Source: Acidobacteriota bacterium
Lineage (GTDB): Bacteria > Acidobacteriota > Thermoanaerobaculia > Multivoradales > JAHEKO01
Reading direction: 5' to 3'
Assembly: GCA_027296385.1 (NCBI GenBank)
Contig: JAPUJD010000347.1
Coordinates: 1-24,092 of the forward strand
DNA: 24,092 nucleotides
The notes beneath the pieces are model-generated. The model was not told where the DNA came from. It made no database searches and saw only the letters and a program-made list of their open reading frames with translations. Positions 1 through 6,392 of the stretch are shown here, in pieces; position 1 is the first letter of the stretch, and the number at the start of each line of letters is the position of its first letter. Position numbers and translations under genes: made by a program.

Positions 1-448
1 CATGCCAGGAGATTGCCCCGCTCGTCCAGCTCCCGCCGGTCGAGGTGTCTACTTCCCGGGTGCCGCTCGCGTCGGTGATCCGCATCCGGTCGCCGGCGAT
101 CACATAGCCGAAGTGCGGCGCATGGAAATGGCGTTCATGCCCGACACCTGGCGCAAAGGTACAGCGGAGAACTCTTAGCCGGAGGTCTTCGTGCAACCGT
201 TCGCACACCTGGTGGCCCTGCCACCCGGCGGCCAGCGGATCGGGGAGCGACAGCTCGATCGGCTTCGAATCTCCGGCCGACAAGGGATCGGCGGCATCGT
301 CGCCCAGGAGCCGGTAGCTCGTCGGATCGAAGCCGATCCATGGGGCCTCGGCGCCGATCAAGGGCGCCACGATCGCCTGCCCGAGCACAAGCCAGCGGAG
401 CGTTCGGTGGAGGCTCGAGAACAGCTGTCGTGTGAGAGTCGATCTCAT
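1..448 (-). CDS. Cupin-like exported protein (partial, C-terminus missing)
   Basis: The frame from ATG at 448 stays open to the left edge, giving 149 residues with no stop, so the C-terminus lies outside the window. Residues about 15-33 are hydrophobic after an Arg-containing N-terminus (RTLRWLVLGQAIVAPLIGAE), consistent with a signal peptide or anchor. Residues 103-119 contain a histidine cluster (GHERHFHAPHFGYVIAG) followed by a beta-strand-like stretch; this resembles cupin motif 1, with H107, H109 and H112 as possible metal ligands, although the usual glutamate is not in its standard place. The cupin call is a pattern judgement and substrate is unknown. The Shine-Dalgarno site is weak and the start could be slightly upstream. 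It is the downstream neighbour, on the same strand, of the 108-aa anchored protein, 133 bp away. Confidence 0.6.
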   Translation of the reverse strand, partial: MRSTLTRQLFSSLHRTLRWLVLGQAIVAPLIGAEAPWIGFDPTSYRLLGDDAADPLSAGDSKPIELSLPDPLAAGWQGHQVCERLHEDLRLRVLRCTFAPGVGHERHFHAPHFGYVIAGDRMRITDASGTREVDTSTGGSWTSGAISWH

Positions 449-581
449 CGTTGCACGCTCAGGCAAGAGCTCCACGGCCTACCCGCCAACAGCTGTTCGG
501 CTAGCTCCGCCAACCTGCGGTCCACCGCTCACGACCAGAGGCGCTCCGACTCCCTGACCTACAAGGTCGAATAGAGCACCG

Positions 582-908
582 TCATCCTGCCAGCCAGAAG
601 AAAGCCACGGCGCCCAGCACCCCCAGCCCGAGGACGACAGCCAGGACGGCGAGGCGGAGCCACTCCGGGCTGGAGCGGTATCGAGTCCGGTAGGGATCGA
701 TGTCCCGATGCGCGTCGTCGGCGCGATGCTCGACGCGGCGCTTGAACCGGATTCGGCTGTCGTCGAACTTCTCGAGCAGCTCCCACCCCGCTCGCCCCTC
801 CTCTTCGACGAGCCCGCGCACGACTTCGGGGCGCTTGAACCTCGCCGTCGCGGATCGGACGATCTTGAATTCCCAACCGTTGACCTCATCACTCTGGTAC
901 TCGGTCAT
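582..908 (-). CDS. DUF4177-like small protein with C-terminal membrane helix
   Basis: This 108-residue protein begins with a soluble domain of about 60 residues (GWEFKIVRS near 11-19, GWELLEKFDDSRIRFKR near 41-57). Its alternating strand/helix pattern and Trp-Glu-Phe-Lys start resemble the DUF4177 family, whose function is not known. A polar linker (60-82) leads to one hydrophobic helix at about 84-106, so the protein is probably a tail-anchored membrane protein. I chose the ATG at 908 because an A/G-rich Shine-Dalgarno stretch (GAGGAAGAGG) sits just before it; the frame is open further, with ATGs at 932 and 986, but the added residues are low-complexity Ala/Arg. A TAGAAT -10-like hexamer lies at 1017-1022 on this strand, without a convincing -35. 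Confidence 0.75.
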   Translation of the reverse strand: MTEYQSDEVNGWEFKIVRSATARFKRPEVVRGLVEEEGRAGWELLEKFDDSRIRFKRRVEHRADDAHRDIDPYRTRYRSSPEWLRLAVLAVVLGLGVLGAVAFFWLAG

Positions 909-1248
909 CTCCTCTTCCTCTCTCCTCAGCATCCGCGCCTGTCGCGCGGCGGCCGCTGTGGCGGCGGATGTCGCTACGAACGTCATGATTCAATGCCTTC
1001 GGATGGGCCCTTCCTAATTCTATCCTCGAGCCGCGTGCTCACAGTAGTAGTACGGCTCGCCAGCGCTCTCCATTCGCATCCAGTTGAGCTGACTTCGAGC
1101 GGCCAGAAGACCCACGCAAACTTGGTGAAGAGGGTCCCCTGAGATCCCCTGGGCGGGCTCCGGTCTTGAGGTGCCACCCGACTGTTAAGTTGTTTAATTT
1201 GAGTGATTTAGGCTCCCGTGGGCCGAGCCACGGTTGCCGGAGGACAAT
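909..1248. other. Intergenic stretch, no convincing gene
   Basis: The overlapping open frames here have no family resemblance and look like chance frames of GC-rich DNA. It holds a TAGAAT -10-like hexamer on the minus strand at 1017-1022, possibly for the 108-aa gene, an AT-rich patch at about 1185-1210, and a 6-bp inverted repeat with 6-nt loop at 1216-1233 (CCGTGG/CCACGG). Confidence 0.5.
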
Positions 1249-1272
1249 GGCCGCCCAGCGCTGAGGGCGGCC
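1249..1272 (-). terminator. Hairpin terminator after sixA
   Basis: A perfect 8-bp inverted repeat, GGCCGCCC at 1249-1256 and GGGCGGCC at 1265-1272, encloses an 8-nt loop and begins 2 nt after the sixA stop (TAG, 1276-1274). On the minus strand it is followed by ATTGTCC, so the U tract is weak. A second hairpin at 1216-1233 lies further downstream. Position and stem strength suggest transcription termination; strict rho-independence is doubtful. Confidence 0.5.
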
Positions 1273-1273
1273 G

Positions 1274-1795
1274 CTATGCCAGCGGTCGCGCCCCGCCCCG
1301 CGCCAACAGCTTGGGCGTGACTAGCCAGCGCAGCTCGCAGTGGCCGGGCGCCACTGTGCTCCACGCGCCGTAGTGGCCGAGGCAGGCGAGGGCTGCGGTC
1401 GGAAAGCGCAGGGTTCCGCCGCCGGTGAGCTGTGCCGTGGCGTACGACCAGGTGGGCTGGTGACCGGCCAGGACGACGGTACGCACGGATTCGTCGAGCC
1501 CTTGCAGGGCTTCGATGATCGTGCCCTGGTAGCCGGAGTAGAACTCAGGCCGGAGCTCGATCGGGCACTCCCAGCCGCCGGCCTGGGCCGCCAGCTCGAC
1601 GGTGGTGCGGGCGCGGACCGCGTCGGAGGTCAGGACCAGGTCCGGCGCGCGGTCGATCCGGCTGAGCCAGCTGCCGATCCGCCGGGCGGCTCGCTCGCCG
1701 CGTGGCGCCAGTGGGCGCTCGTGATCGGAGGAATAGGACGCTCCCCAGTCGGACTTGCCGTGGCGCAACATCAGAATCGTCTTGTTGTTCGTCAT
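1274..1795 (-). CDS. sixA: Phosphohistidine phosphatase SixA
   Basis: A 173-residue member of the histidine phosphatase (phosphoglycerate mutase-like) superfamily. The signature LRHGKSDW at 10-17 supplies R11 and the catalytic H12; R61 (SDAVRART) and H112 (GHQPTW) complete the expected pocket. The RHGKS form is typical of SixA-type enzymes, which remove phosphate from phosphohistidine on proteins such as ArcB or PTS components. The frame is open upstream to 1933, but that extension runs through the divergent promoter region and into ppk1; the ATG at 1795 starts exactly at the family N-terminus. A TACACT -10-like box at 1836-1841 on this strand would give a leader of about 35 nt. It diverges from ppk1 with 92 bp between starts. 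Family is certain; the physiological substrate is not visible. Confidence 0.88.
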   Translation of the reverse strand: MTNNKTILMLRHGKSDWGASYSSDHERPLAPRGERAARRIGSWLSRIDRAPDLVLTSDAVRARTTVELAAQAGGWECPIELRPEFYSGYQGTIIEALQGLDESVRTVVLAGHQPTWSYATAQLTGGGTLRFPTAALACLGHYGAWSTVAPGHCELRWLVTPKLLARGGARPLA

Positions 1796-1855
1796 CAATG
1801 TGGCGTCTTCTCTCGGCGGGTGCGCGCTCACGAACAGTGTAGGCTGGACACGTTG

Positions 1856-1874
1856 ACAGGGTAAGCTTCCCTGT
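1856..1874. promoter_or_regulatory. Palindrome in the sixA-ppk1 divergent promoter region
   Basis: ACAGGG (1856-1861) and CCCTGT (1869-1874) form a perfect 6-bp inverted repeat around a 7-nt spacer that is itself nearly symmetric (TAAGCTT). Flanking CACG (1849-1852) and CGTG (1876-1879) could extend the structure. It lies 14 bp before the ppk1 ATG and upstream of the sixA -10-like box, so it could be an operator for both genes or an RNA hairpin near the ppk1 ribosome-binding site. No regulator is identified. Confidence 0.4.
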
Positions 1875-1887
1875 TCGTGGTGGCAAG

Positions 1888-4047
1888 ATGAGTCCGTCGA
1901 CGAAATCGCATCCGTCCGAGGCTCCCGCGGCAAGCCGCTCGCGGTCGCCCAAGCCCGACTTCGGCCACCCGACCTACTACATCAACCGGGAGCTCGCCTG
2001 GCTGGCCTTCAACGAGCGTGTCCTCGAAGAAGCCGAGGACGCGAAGAACCGACTGCTCGAGCGGGTCAAGTTCCTCTCCATCTTCGCCAGCAACCTGGAC
2101 GAGTTCTTCATGGTCCGGGTTTCCGGTTTGCTACGGCAGATGGAGACCGGTGTCGTGGCGCCGCCGCCCGACGGCATGACGCCCAGCGAACAGATGGCCG
2201 CCATCCGTGACCGGCTGGAGCCGGTGCTCGAGCGCAGCAGGGCCTGCTGGCTCGAGGACCTGGAGCCGAAGCTGCGGAACGAAGGGGTCGTCATCTTGCG
2301 CCACGAGGAGCTCGATGCGCGGGAGCGGCGGGATCTGCGCTCGTACTTCGAAAGCGAGATCTTCCCCATTCTGACGCCACTGGCCTTCGACCCCCGGCAC
2401 CCCTTTCCGCACATCTCGAGCTTGTCGCTCAATCTCGCCGTGATGGTCAAGGACGAGGCGGGGAACGAGCGCTTTGCTCGGCTCAAGGTCCCGGCCAGCC
2501 TGCCGCGACTGCTCGCCGTGCCCAGCGGCTCTGGCCAGGCCGGCGGACTGCGCCGCGCGGCGAGGTCACGGTTGGTGTGGATGGAGGACGTGGTGGCCGC
2601 CAACCTCGACCTCCTTTTCCCCGGCCTGGAGGTGATGCAGGCGTCGCCGTTCAGGGTCACTCGCGATGCCGATCTCGATATCGAGGAAGATGAGGCCGGA
2701 GACCTGCTGACCGCGATGGCCGAGGTCGTGGAGCAGAGGTACTTCGGCTCGGCCATCCGGCTCGAGGTTTCGGAGCACACGCCGACGCGAATCCGTGATG
2801 TCCTGATCCACAACCTCGGACTGCAGCCCTACCAGGTATTCATCTCCAGGGCGCCGATCGGGCTGGCTGGCCTGTTCGAGCTTCTCGCAATCGATCGGCC
2901 GGATCTCAAGGACACGCCCTTCCAGCCTGCCGTGCATCCCGCTTTCGCCGGCGACGAGTCGATCTTCTCGGTCGTCAAGCGGTGCGATGTCGTGCTCTTC
3001 CACCCGTACGACAGCTTCCAACCGGTCGTTCGTTTCCTCGAGGAGGCAGCTAGCGACCCCGACGTCGTGGCGATCAAGCAGACGCTCTACCGAGTCGGCG
3101 CCAACTCGCCGATCGTGCGGGCGCTGATGCAGGCGCGGCAGAACGGCAAGCAGGTGTCGGCGTTGGTGGAGCTCAAGGCGCGCTTCGACGAGGAGCGCAA
3201 CATCGTCTGGGCACGAGCGCTCGAGCAGGCCGGGGTCCACGTGGTCTACGGCGTCGTGGGGCTCAAGACCCACGCCAAGATCTGTTTGGTCGTGCGCCGG
3301 GAGGAGGAGGGCGTCCGGCGTTATGTTCACCTTGGGACGGGCAACTACAACCCGATCACGGCCAAGATATACACCGACATCGGCTTCTTCACCGACGACC
3401 CTGATGTCGGCAAGGACGTCTCGGATCTCTTCAACGCACTCACCGGCTACTCGGCCAAGCACGAGTACCGCAAGCTGATCGTCGCCCCCCACGGCATGCG
3501 CGATGCCATCCTGAGCCGCATCGAGCGCGAAGTGGCTTGCCATGTCGAGTCGGGCGACGGGTACATGGCCTTCAAGATGAATGCGTTGGTCGACAAGCGC
3601 TGTATCGAGGCGCTCTACGAAGCGTCGCAGGCCGGTGTGCAGATCGACCTGCAGGTGCGGGGAATCTGCTGTCTGCGCCCCGAGGTGCCGGGCGTGAGTG
3701 ACAGCATCCGTGTGATCTCCGTCGTCGGCCGTTTTCTCGAGCACGCACGCATGTACTACTTCCGCAACGGTGGAGACGAGGAGCTGCTCCTCGGCAGCGC
3801 CGACCTGATGCCACGCAATCTCGACGGCCGGGTGGAGACGCTCTTTCCACTCGAGGCGCCCGAGCTGCTGGCGGCGCTGCGTGACGACGTGCTGCAGCGC
3901 CTGATAGCCGACAACGAGAAGGCCCGGCGGCTACGGGCCGACGGCCGCTATGAGCGTGTCCGGCGGCGCGCCGGCGAGCCCGCGCTCGATTGTCAGCAGC
4001 GCCTGCTCCAGCCCGGCGCCAGCTGGCACCTGGACGAGCTCACCTGA
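1888..4047 (+). CDS. ppk1: Polyphosphate kinase 1
   Basis: A 719-residue protein of usual PPK1 length (about 690-720). PPK1 reversibly transfers the gamma-phosphate of ATP to a growing polyphosphate chain through a phosphohistidine intermediate. The N-terminal domain starts at about residue 30 (YYINRELAWLAFNERVLEEA). The catalytic histidine is H462 (LKTHAKICLVV), followed by HLGTGNYNPITAKIYTDIG; the second conserved histidine is H619 (GRFLEHARMYYF) ahead of LLLGSADLMPRNLDGRVE. The C-terminus GRYERVRRRAGEPALDCQQ is the usual family tail. The first 28 residues are Ser/Pro/Lys-rich and poorly conserved. The ATG at 1888 has only a weak GGTGG upstream. It diverges from sixA, and the reading frame continues with a coding-like stretch after its TGA. 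Confidence 0.96.
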   Translation: MSPSTKSHPSEAPAASRSRSPKPDFGHPTYYINRELAWLAFNERVLEEAEDAKNRLLERVKFLSIFASNLDEFFMVRVSGLLRQMETGVVAPPPDGMTPSEQMAAIRDRLEPVLERSRACWLEDLEPKLRNEGVVILRHEELDARERRDLRSYFESEIFPILTPLAFDPRHPFPHISSLSLNLAVMVKDEAGNERFARLKVPASLPRLLAVPSGSGQAGGLRRAARSRLVWMEDVVAANLDLLFPGLEVMQASPFRVTRDADLDIEEDEAGDLLTAMAEVVEQRYFGSAIRLEVSEHTPTRIRDVLIHNLGLQPYQVFISRAPIGLAGLFELLAIDRPDLKDTPFQPAVHPAFAGDESIFSVVKRCDVVLFHPYDSFQPVVRFLEEAASDPDVVAIKQTLYRVGANSPIVRALMQARQNGKQVSALVELKARFDEERNIVWARALEQAGVHVVYGVVGLKTHAKICLVVRREEEGVRRYVHLGTGNYNPITAKIYTDIGFFTDDPDVGKDVSDLFNALTGYSAKHEYRKLIVAPHGMRDAILSRIEREVACHVESGDGYMAFKMNALVDKRCIEALYEASQAGVQIDLQVRGICCLRPEVPGVSDSIRVISVVGRFLEHARMYYFRNGGDEELLLGSADLMPRNLDGRVETLFPLEAPELLAALRDDVLQRLIADNEKARRLRADGRYERVRRRAGEPALDCQQRLLQPGASWHLDELT

Positions 4048-4167
4048 CCCGAGCTCCTGGCAGGTGGCATCGTGGCCTACCTGGCCGGCGCCGTCTGGCA
4101 GCTCGGGGCCTCGCAGCGGGTCTCGGCCGGCCCGGTCCAGGGTCGCAGCCTGTGGAAAACTCTGTGA
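4048..4167 (+). pseudogene. Coding-like remnant after ppk1, possibly a Ppx/GppA tail
   Basis: In the same frame as ppk1, directly after its TGA, 39 more codons are open to a TGA at 4165-4167. The peptide (LLAGGIVAYLAGAVWQLG then VSAGPVQGRSLW) has a helix-plus-strand pattern like the end of the N-terminal half of Ppx/GppA exopolyphosphatases (AG, then LG, then VS.GV..G.L). There is no plausible start of its own. It may be the eroded end of a ppx gene that once followed ppk1, an extension lost through a CGA-to-TGA change, or chance. The similarity is by eye only. Confidence 0.28.
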
Positions 4168-4361
4168 AAAAGGGCCGGCACACGCGACTTCTCTCGACCT
4201 GGGACAATGATGCGGTCCGGCGGATCGAGGAGGTGACGGGAAAGGATAACTAGTTTGTTTCCAAAAGGTTAGGGCGCGTGTTACAAATCTACTCAGCCAC
4301 GTTACGCACGGCCCGCCGATTTTTCCGCAGTTTCGTCCAGCCGCCCGGAGTGGCGTCCTGA

Positions 4362-4383
4362 GCAGGCGCCGGTAAGTGCCTGC
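4362..4383 (+). promoter_or_regulatory. Hairpin upstream of gcvT with a competing pairing
   Basis: GCAGGCGC (4362-4369) pairs with GTGCCTGC (4376-4383), including one G-U pair, around a CGGTAA loop. GTAAGT (4372-4377), which overlaps this structure, is also complementary to ACTTAC (4393-4398), so two mutually exclusive hairpins can be drawn. No U run follows. It may be a leader element if transcription starts upstream; it may also be chance. Confidence 0.25.
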
Positions 4384-4433
4384 CTAAGAGTGACTTACGT
4401 CGGCGCGACGGAGATGGGTGTGTGGCTCTCCGT

Positions 4434-4439
4434 TATAGT
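4434..4439 (+). promoter_or_regulatory. -10-like element just before gcvT
   Basis: TATAGT matches five of six positions of the sigma70 -10 consensus and ends 10 nt before the gcvT ATG at 4450. A transcript from it would be leaderless or nearly so, which agrees with the absence of a Shine-Dalgarno sequence. No good -35 hexamer is present at 16-18 bp. Confidence 0.3.
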
Positions 4440-4449
4440 GACCCTGCTG

Positions 4450-5547
4450 ATGACGAGCGACGATCTCAGGCGCACTCCCCTCCATGCGGCTCACCTCGCA
4501 GCGAAGGGCAGGATGGTGCCGTTTGCTGGTTGGGAGATGCCGGTCCAGTACAGCGGCGTCATGGACGAGCACCGCGCCGTGCGCTCGGCGGCAGGCCTCT
4601 TCGACGTCTCGCACATGGGCGAGGTGCGGGTGACCGGAGCCGGGGCCGAAGCCTTTCTCCAGCACCTGACGCCCAACGATGTCTCCAAGCTGGCGCCCGG
4701 ACGCATCCACTACAGCGCTCTGCTGACGCGGCGTGGCACCTACGTCGACGACCTGTTGGTCTACCGCTTGACCGAAGACGAGTTCCTGCTGGTGGTCAAC
4801 GCCGCCAACCTGGAGGCTGACTTCGAGTGGATCGCAAGTCAGGCGCCTGACGGCGTGACGGTGGAGGATGTGTCGGCGAGATATGCTCTGCTCGCCTTGC
4901 AGGGTCCAATGGCGGAGACCATCCTGAAGCAGCTCACCGAAACCGAGCTGGCGAAGATCCGTTACTACCGGTTCCGGCGCGGCAGGGTCGCCGGTGTGCG
5001 CGCCCTCATCTCGCGCACGGGCTACACCGGCGAAGATGGATTCGAGCTCTACGTGGCGCCCGAACGAGCCGAAGCACTGTGGCGAGCCGTGATGGAGGCG
5101 GGTAGCGGCCATGGCCTGGTCCCCGCCGGACTCGGCGCTCGCGATACGCTGCGCCTCGAGGCCGGAATGGCGCTTTACGGGCATGAGCTCGACGACGCCA
5201 CAACAGCCTGGGAGGCGGGGCTTGCCTGGACGGTGAAGATGGACAGCGGCGATTTCATCGGTCGCGCCGCCCTCGCCGCGGCCCGCGAGTCGAGGCCGAG
5301 CAAGAAGCTGGCTGGATTCGAGATTCGGGGTCGCGGTATCGCGCGCGCCGGCTGTGTGGCCTTCGGCGCGGGCCGCGAGATCGGCAGGGTGACGAGTGGC
5401 ACGTTCAGCCCCACGCTCGAGCGGGCGCTCGGCATGGCCTACCTGGCTCCCGGGTGGGACGAAGTGGGGCGCGCCTTCGAAATCGACGTCCGTGGACGGC
5501 GGCTGCCCGCCGAGGTCGTCGAGCTGCCCTTCTACAAGCGTGCCTGA
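4450..5547 (+). CDS. gcvT: Glycine cleavage system T protein (aminomethyltransferase)
   Basis: A 365-residue protein, almost the same length as typical GcvT. It transfers the methylene group from the aminomethyl-lipoyl arm of H protein to tetrahydrofolate, releasing ammonia. Recognisable parts are RRTPLHAAHLAAKGRMVPFAGWEMPVQYSG at residues 7-36 (in two family blocks), GLFDVSHMGEVRV at 49-61, the acidic pair in GTYVDDLLVYR with D101 in the catalytic position, and GYTGEDGFELYV. The open frame extends to a GTG at 4390, but the extra residues are hydrophobic and not found in GcvT; ATG 4450 begins at the family N-terminus. No Shine-Dalgarno is visible. gcvH follows after 51 bp. No P-protein gene is in the window. 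Confidence 0.95.
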   Translation: MTSDDLRRTPLHAAHLAAKGRMVPFAGWEMPVQYSGVMDEHRAVRSAAGLFDVSHMGEVRVTGAGAEAFLQHLTPNDVSKLAPGRIHYSALLTRRGTYVDDLLVYRLTEDEFLLVVNAANLEADFEWIASQAPDGVTVEDVSARYALLALQGPMAETILKQLTETELAKIRYYRFRRGRVAGVRALISRTGYTGEDGFELYVAPERAEALWRAVMEAGSGHGLVPAGLGARDTLRLEAGMALYGHELDDATTAWEAGLAWTVKMDSGDFIGRAALAAARESRPSKKLAGFEIRGRGIARAGCVAFGAGREIGRVTSGTFSPTLERALGMAYLAPGWDEVGRAFEIDVRGRRLPAEVVELPFYKRA

Positions 5548-5598
5548 CGCTGCGCCGAGACACTACACTAGGTCCGAACCGACGGAGGAATCGACCCG

Positions 5599-5979
5599 AT
5601 GTACCCCGAGACTGACCGGTATTCCAAAGAGCACGAGTGGTTTCGCCTGGAAGGCGACAGCTGTGTGGTGGGTATCACCGACTTTGCCCAGGACGAGCTC
5701 GGCGAAGTGGTTTTCGTCGACCTGCCGGAGGTCGGGAGCACCTTCGAGGCGGGCGACGAGATTGGCACGATCGAGTCGGTCAAGGCCGTGTCGGAGATCT
5801 ACACGGCCGTCGGCGGCGAGGTGACGGCAATCAACGAGGCGCTGACCGACGCACCTGAGAAGGTCAACGAGGATCCGCACGGCGACGGCTGGCTGGTTCG
5901 TTTCAAGTTGGCGTCGCCGTCCGACCTCGACGGTTTGATGAAGGCGGCCGAGTACGAGGAGTTCACCCGCAACGGCTAG
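5599..5979 (+). CDS. gcvH: Glycine cleavage system H protein
   Basis: A 126-residue lipoyl carrier of normal length. The lipoylation site is K62 in GTIESVKAVSEIYTA, the diagnostic motif; the N-terminus YSKEHEWFRLEGD and GITDFAQDELGEVVFVDLP are also typical. H protein shuttles the aminomethyl group between P and T proteins and delivers reduced lipoate to L protein in the cytoplasm. A good GGAGG Shine-Dalgarno lies 10 nt before the ATG. It almost certainly shares a transcript with gcvT. Its last codons overlap the start region of the downstream membrane protein by 8 nt (ACGGCTAG). Confidence 0.96.
   Translation: MYPETDRYSKEHEWFRLEGDSCVVGITDFAQDELGEVVFVDLPEVGSTFEAGDEIGTIESVKAVSEIYTAVGGEVTAINEALTDAPEKVNEDPHGDGWLVRFKLASPSDLDGLMKAAEYEEFTRNG
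5956..5961 (+). promoter_or_regulatory. Ribosome-binding site supporting an ACG start
   Basis: GAGGAG inside the end of gcvH lies 10 nt before the ACG at 5972. The next gene's frame has no ATG, GTG or TTG between its upstream stop (5939-5941) and 6182, so this site is the main evidence for where it starts. Confidence 0.4.
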
Positions 5980-6382
5980 TAAGAGACAAGACGCTGGTTC
6001 CCACCGCTTCGAGATCTTCCTCGTTGCGCTCGGACTGAGTGCCTGGTGCGTCGTTCTGGCAGCGCTCGCGACCGGTCGCGGACTGGCCGGCTCGAGCCCG
6101 ATCGACCTCTATCCGCTCTACGGCACGGCTCTCCTGCTGGGCTGGGCCTCGGGCAACCTCTACGTTGCCCGGACCCGCGTCGTGCCGAGGCTGATCAAGC
6201 GCATCCTGCTACCGGTCTACTTGCTCACCCCCCCTGGAGTCCTGTTCCTGCTATGGGCGACGGCGAACGAGAACCTTCAGGTCGGAGCTCCCTTGGCCCC
6301 GGTCTACGCCAGTGGCATCTTCGCCATCCTCTTCCTCGTCCCCGTGACCTTCGCTCGTAGCTTGCCTTCGCGGCGAAGCTAG
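5972..6382 (+). CDS. Four-helix membrane protein of unknown function, non-standard start
   Basis: The frame from 5942 to the TAG at 6382 is open and clearly coding: about four hydrophobic helices (for example FEIFLVALGLSAWCVVLAAL, then LYPLYGTALLLGWASGNLYV, then ILLPVYLLTPPGVLFLLWAT, then ASGIFAILFLVPVTFA) separated by charged loops. There is no ATG, GTG or TTG until GTG 6182, which would remove the first two helices. The ACG at 5972 has a GAGGAG site 10 nt upstream and overlaps the gcvH stop like a coupled gene, giving 136 residues beginning (M)ASKRQDAGSHRF. I do not recognise the family. Its stop is 10 bp from the end of convergent queA. Confidence 0.65.
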   Translation, partial: TASKRQDAGSHRFEIFLVALGLSAWCVVLAALATGRGLAGSSPIDLYPLYGTALLLGWASGNLYVARTRVVPRLIKRILLPVYLLTPPGVLFLLWATANENLQVGAPLAPVYASGIFAILFLVPVTFARSLPSRRS

Positions 6383-6392
6383 TGTCCGGGCG

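Larger units (their letters stand above)
4168..4449. other. Intergenic region upstream of gcvT
   Basis: No gene is supported. The region is locally AT-richer around 4240-4290, with a TTGTTT at 4255-4260 followed at a poor spacing by a TTACAAAT stretch. I looked for a glycine riboswitch, which often precedes gcv genes, and did not find its conserved core. Near gcvT it holds the hairpin and -10-like element listed separately. Confidence 0.45.

Noticed and set aside
983..1177. 64-codon minus-strand frame upstream of the 108-aa gene
   Set aside because: No domain pattern, no clear ribosome-binding site and no neighbour overlap; treated as chance frame in an intergenic region.
1796..1933. N-terminal extension of sixA
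   Set aside because: The extension overlaps the ppk1 start and divergent promoter region and has no family similarity; the conserved protein begins at 1795.
2566..3744. Long minus-strand open frame (392 codons) antisense to ppk1
   Set aside because: It lies wholly opposite the strongly conserved PPK1 core, has a His/Asp/Arg/Val-rich composition expected from the complement of GC-rich codons, and matches no family.
4390..4449. Upstream GTG start for gcvT adding 20 residues
   Set aside because: The added residues are hydrophobic and absent from GcvT proteins, and they include the -10-like element; ATG 4450 starts at the family N-terminus.
4168..4449. Glycine riboswitch before gcvT
   Set aside because: Expected from gene context, but the conserved core sequences were not found by eye; a covariance scan would settle it.
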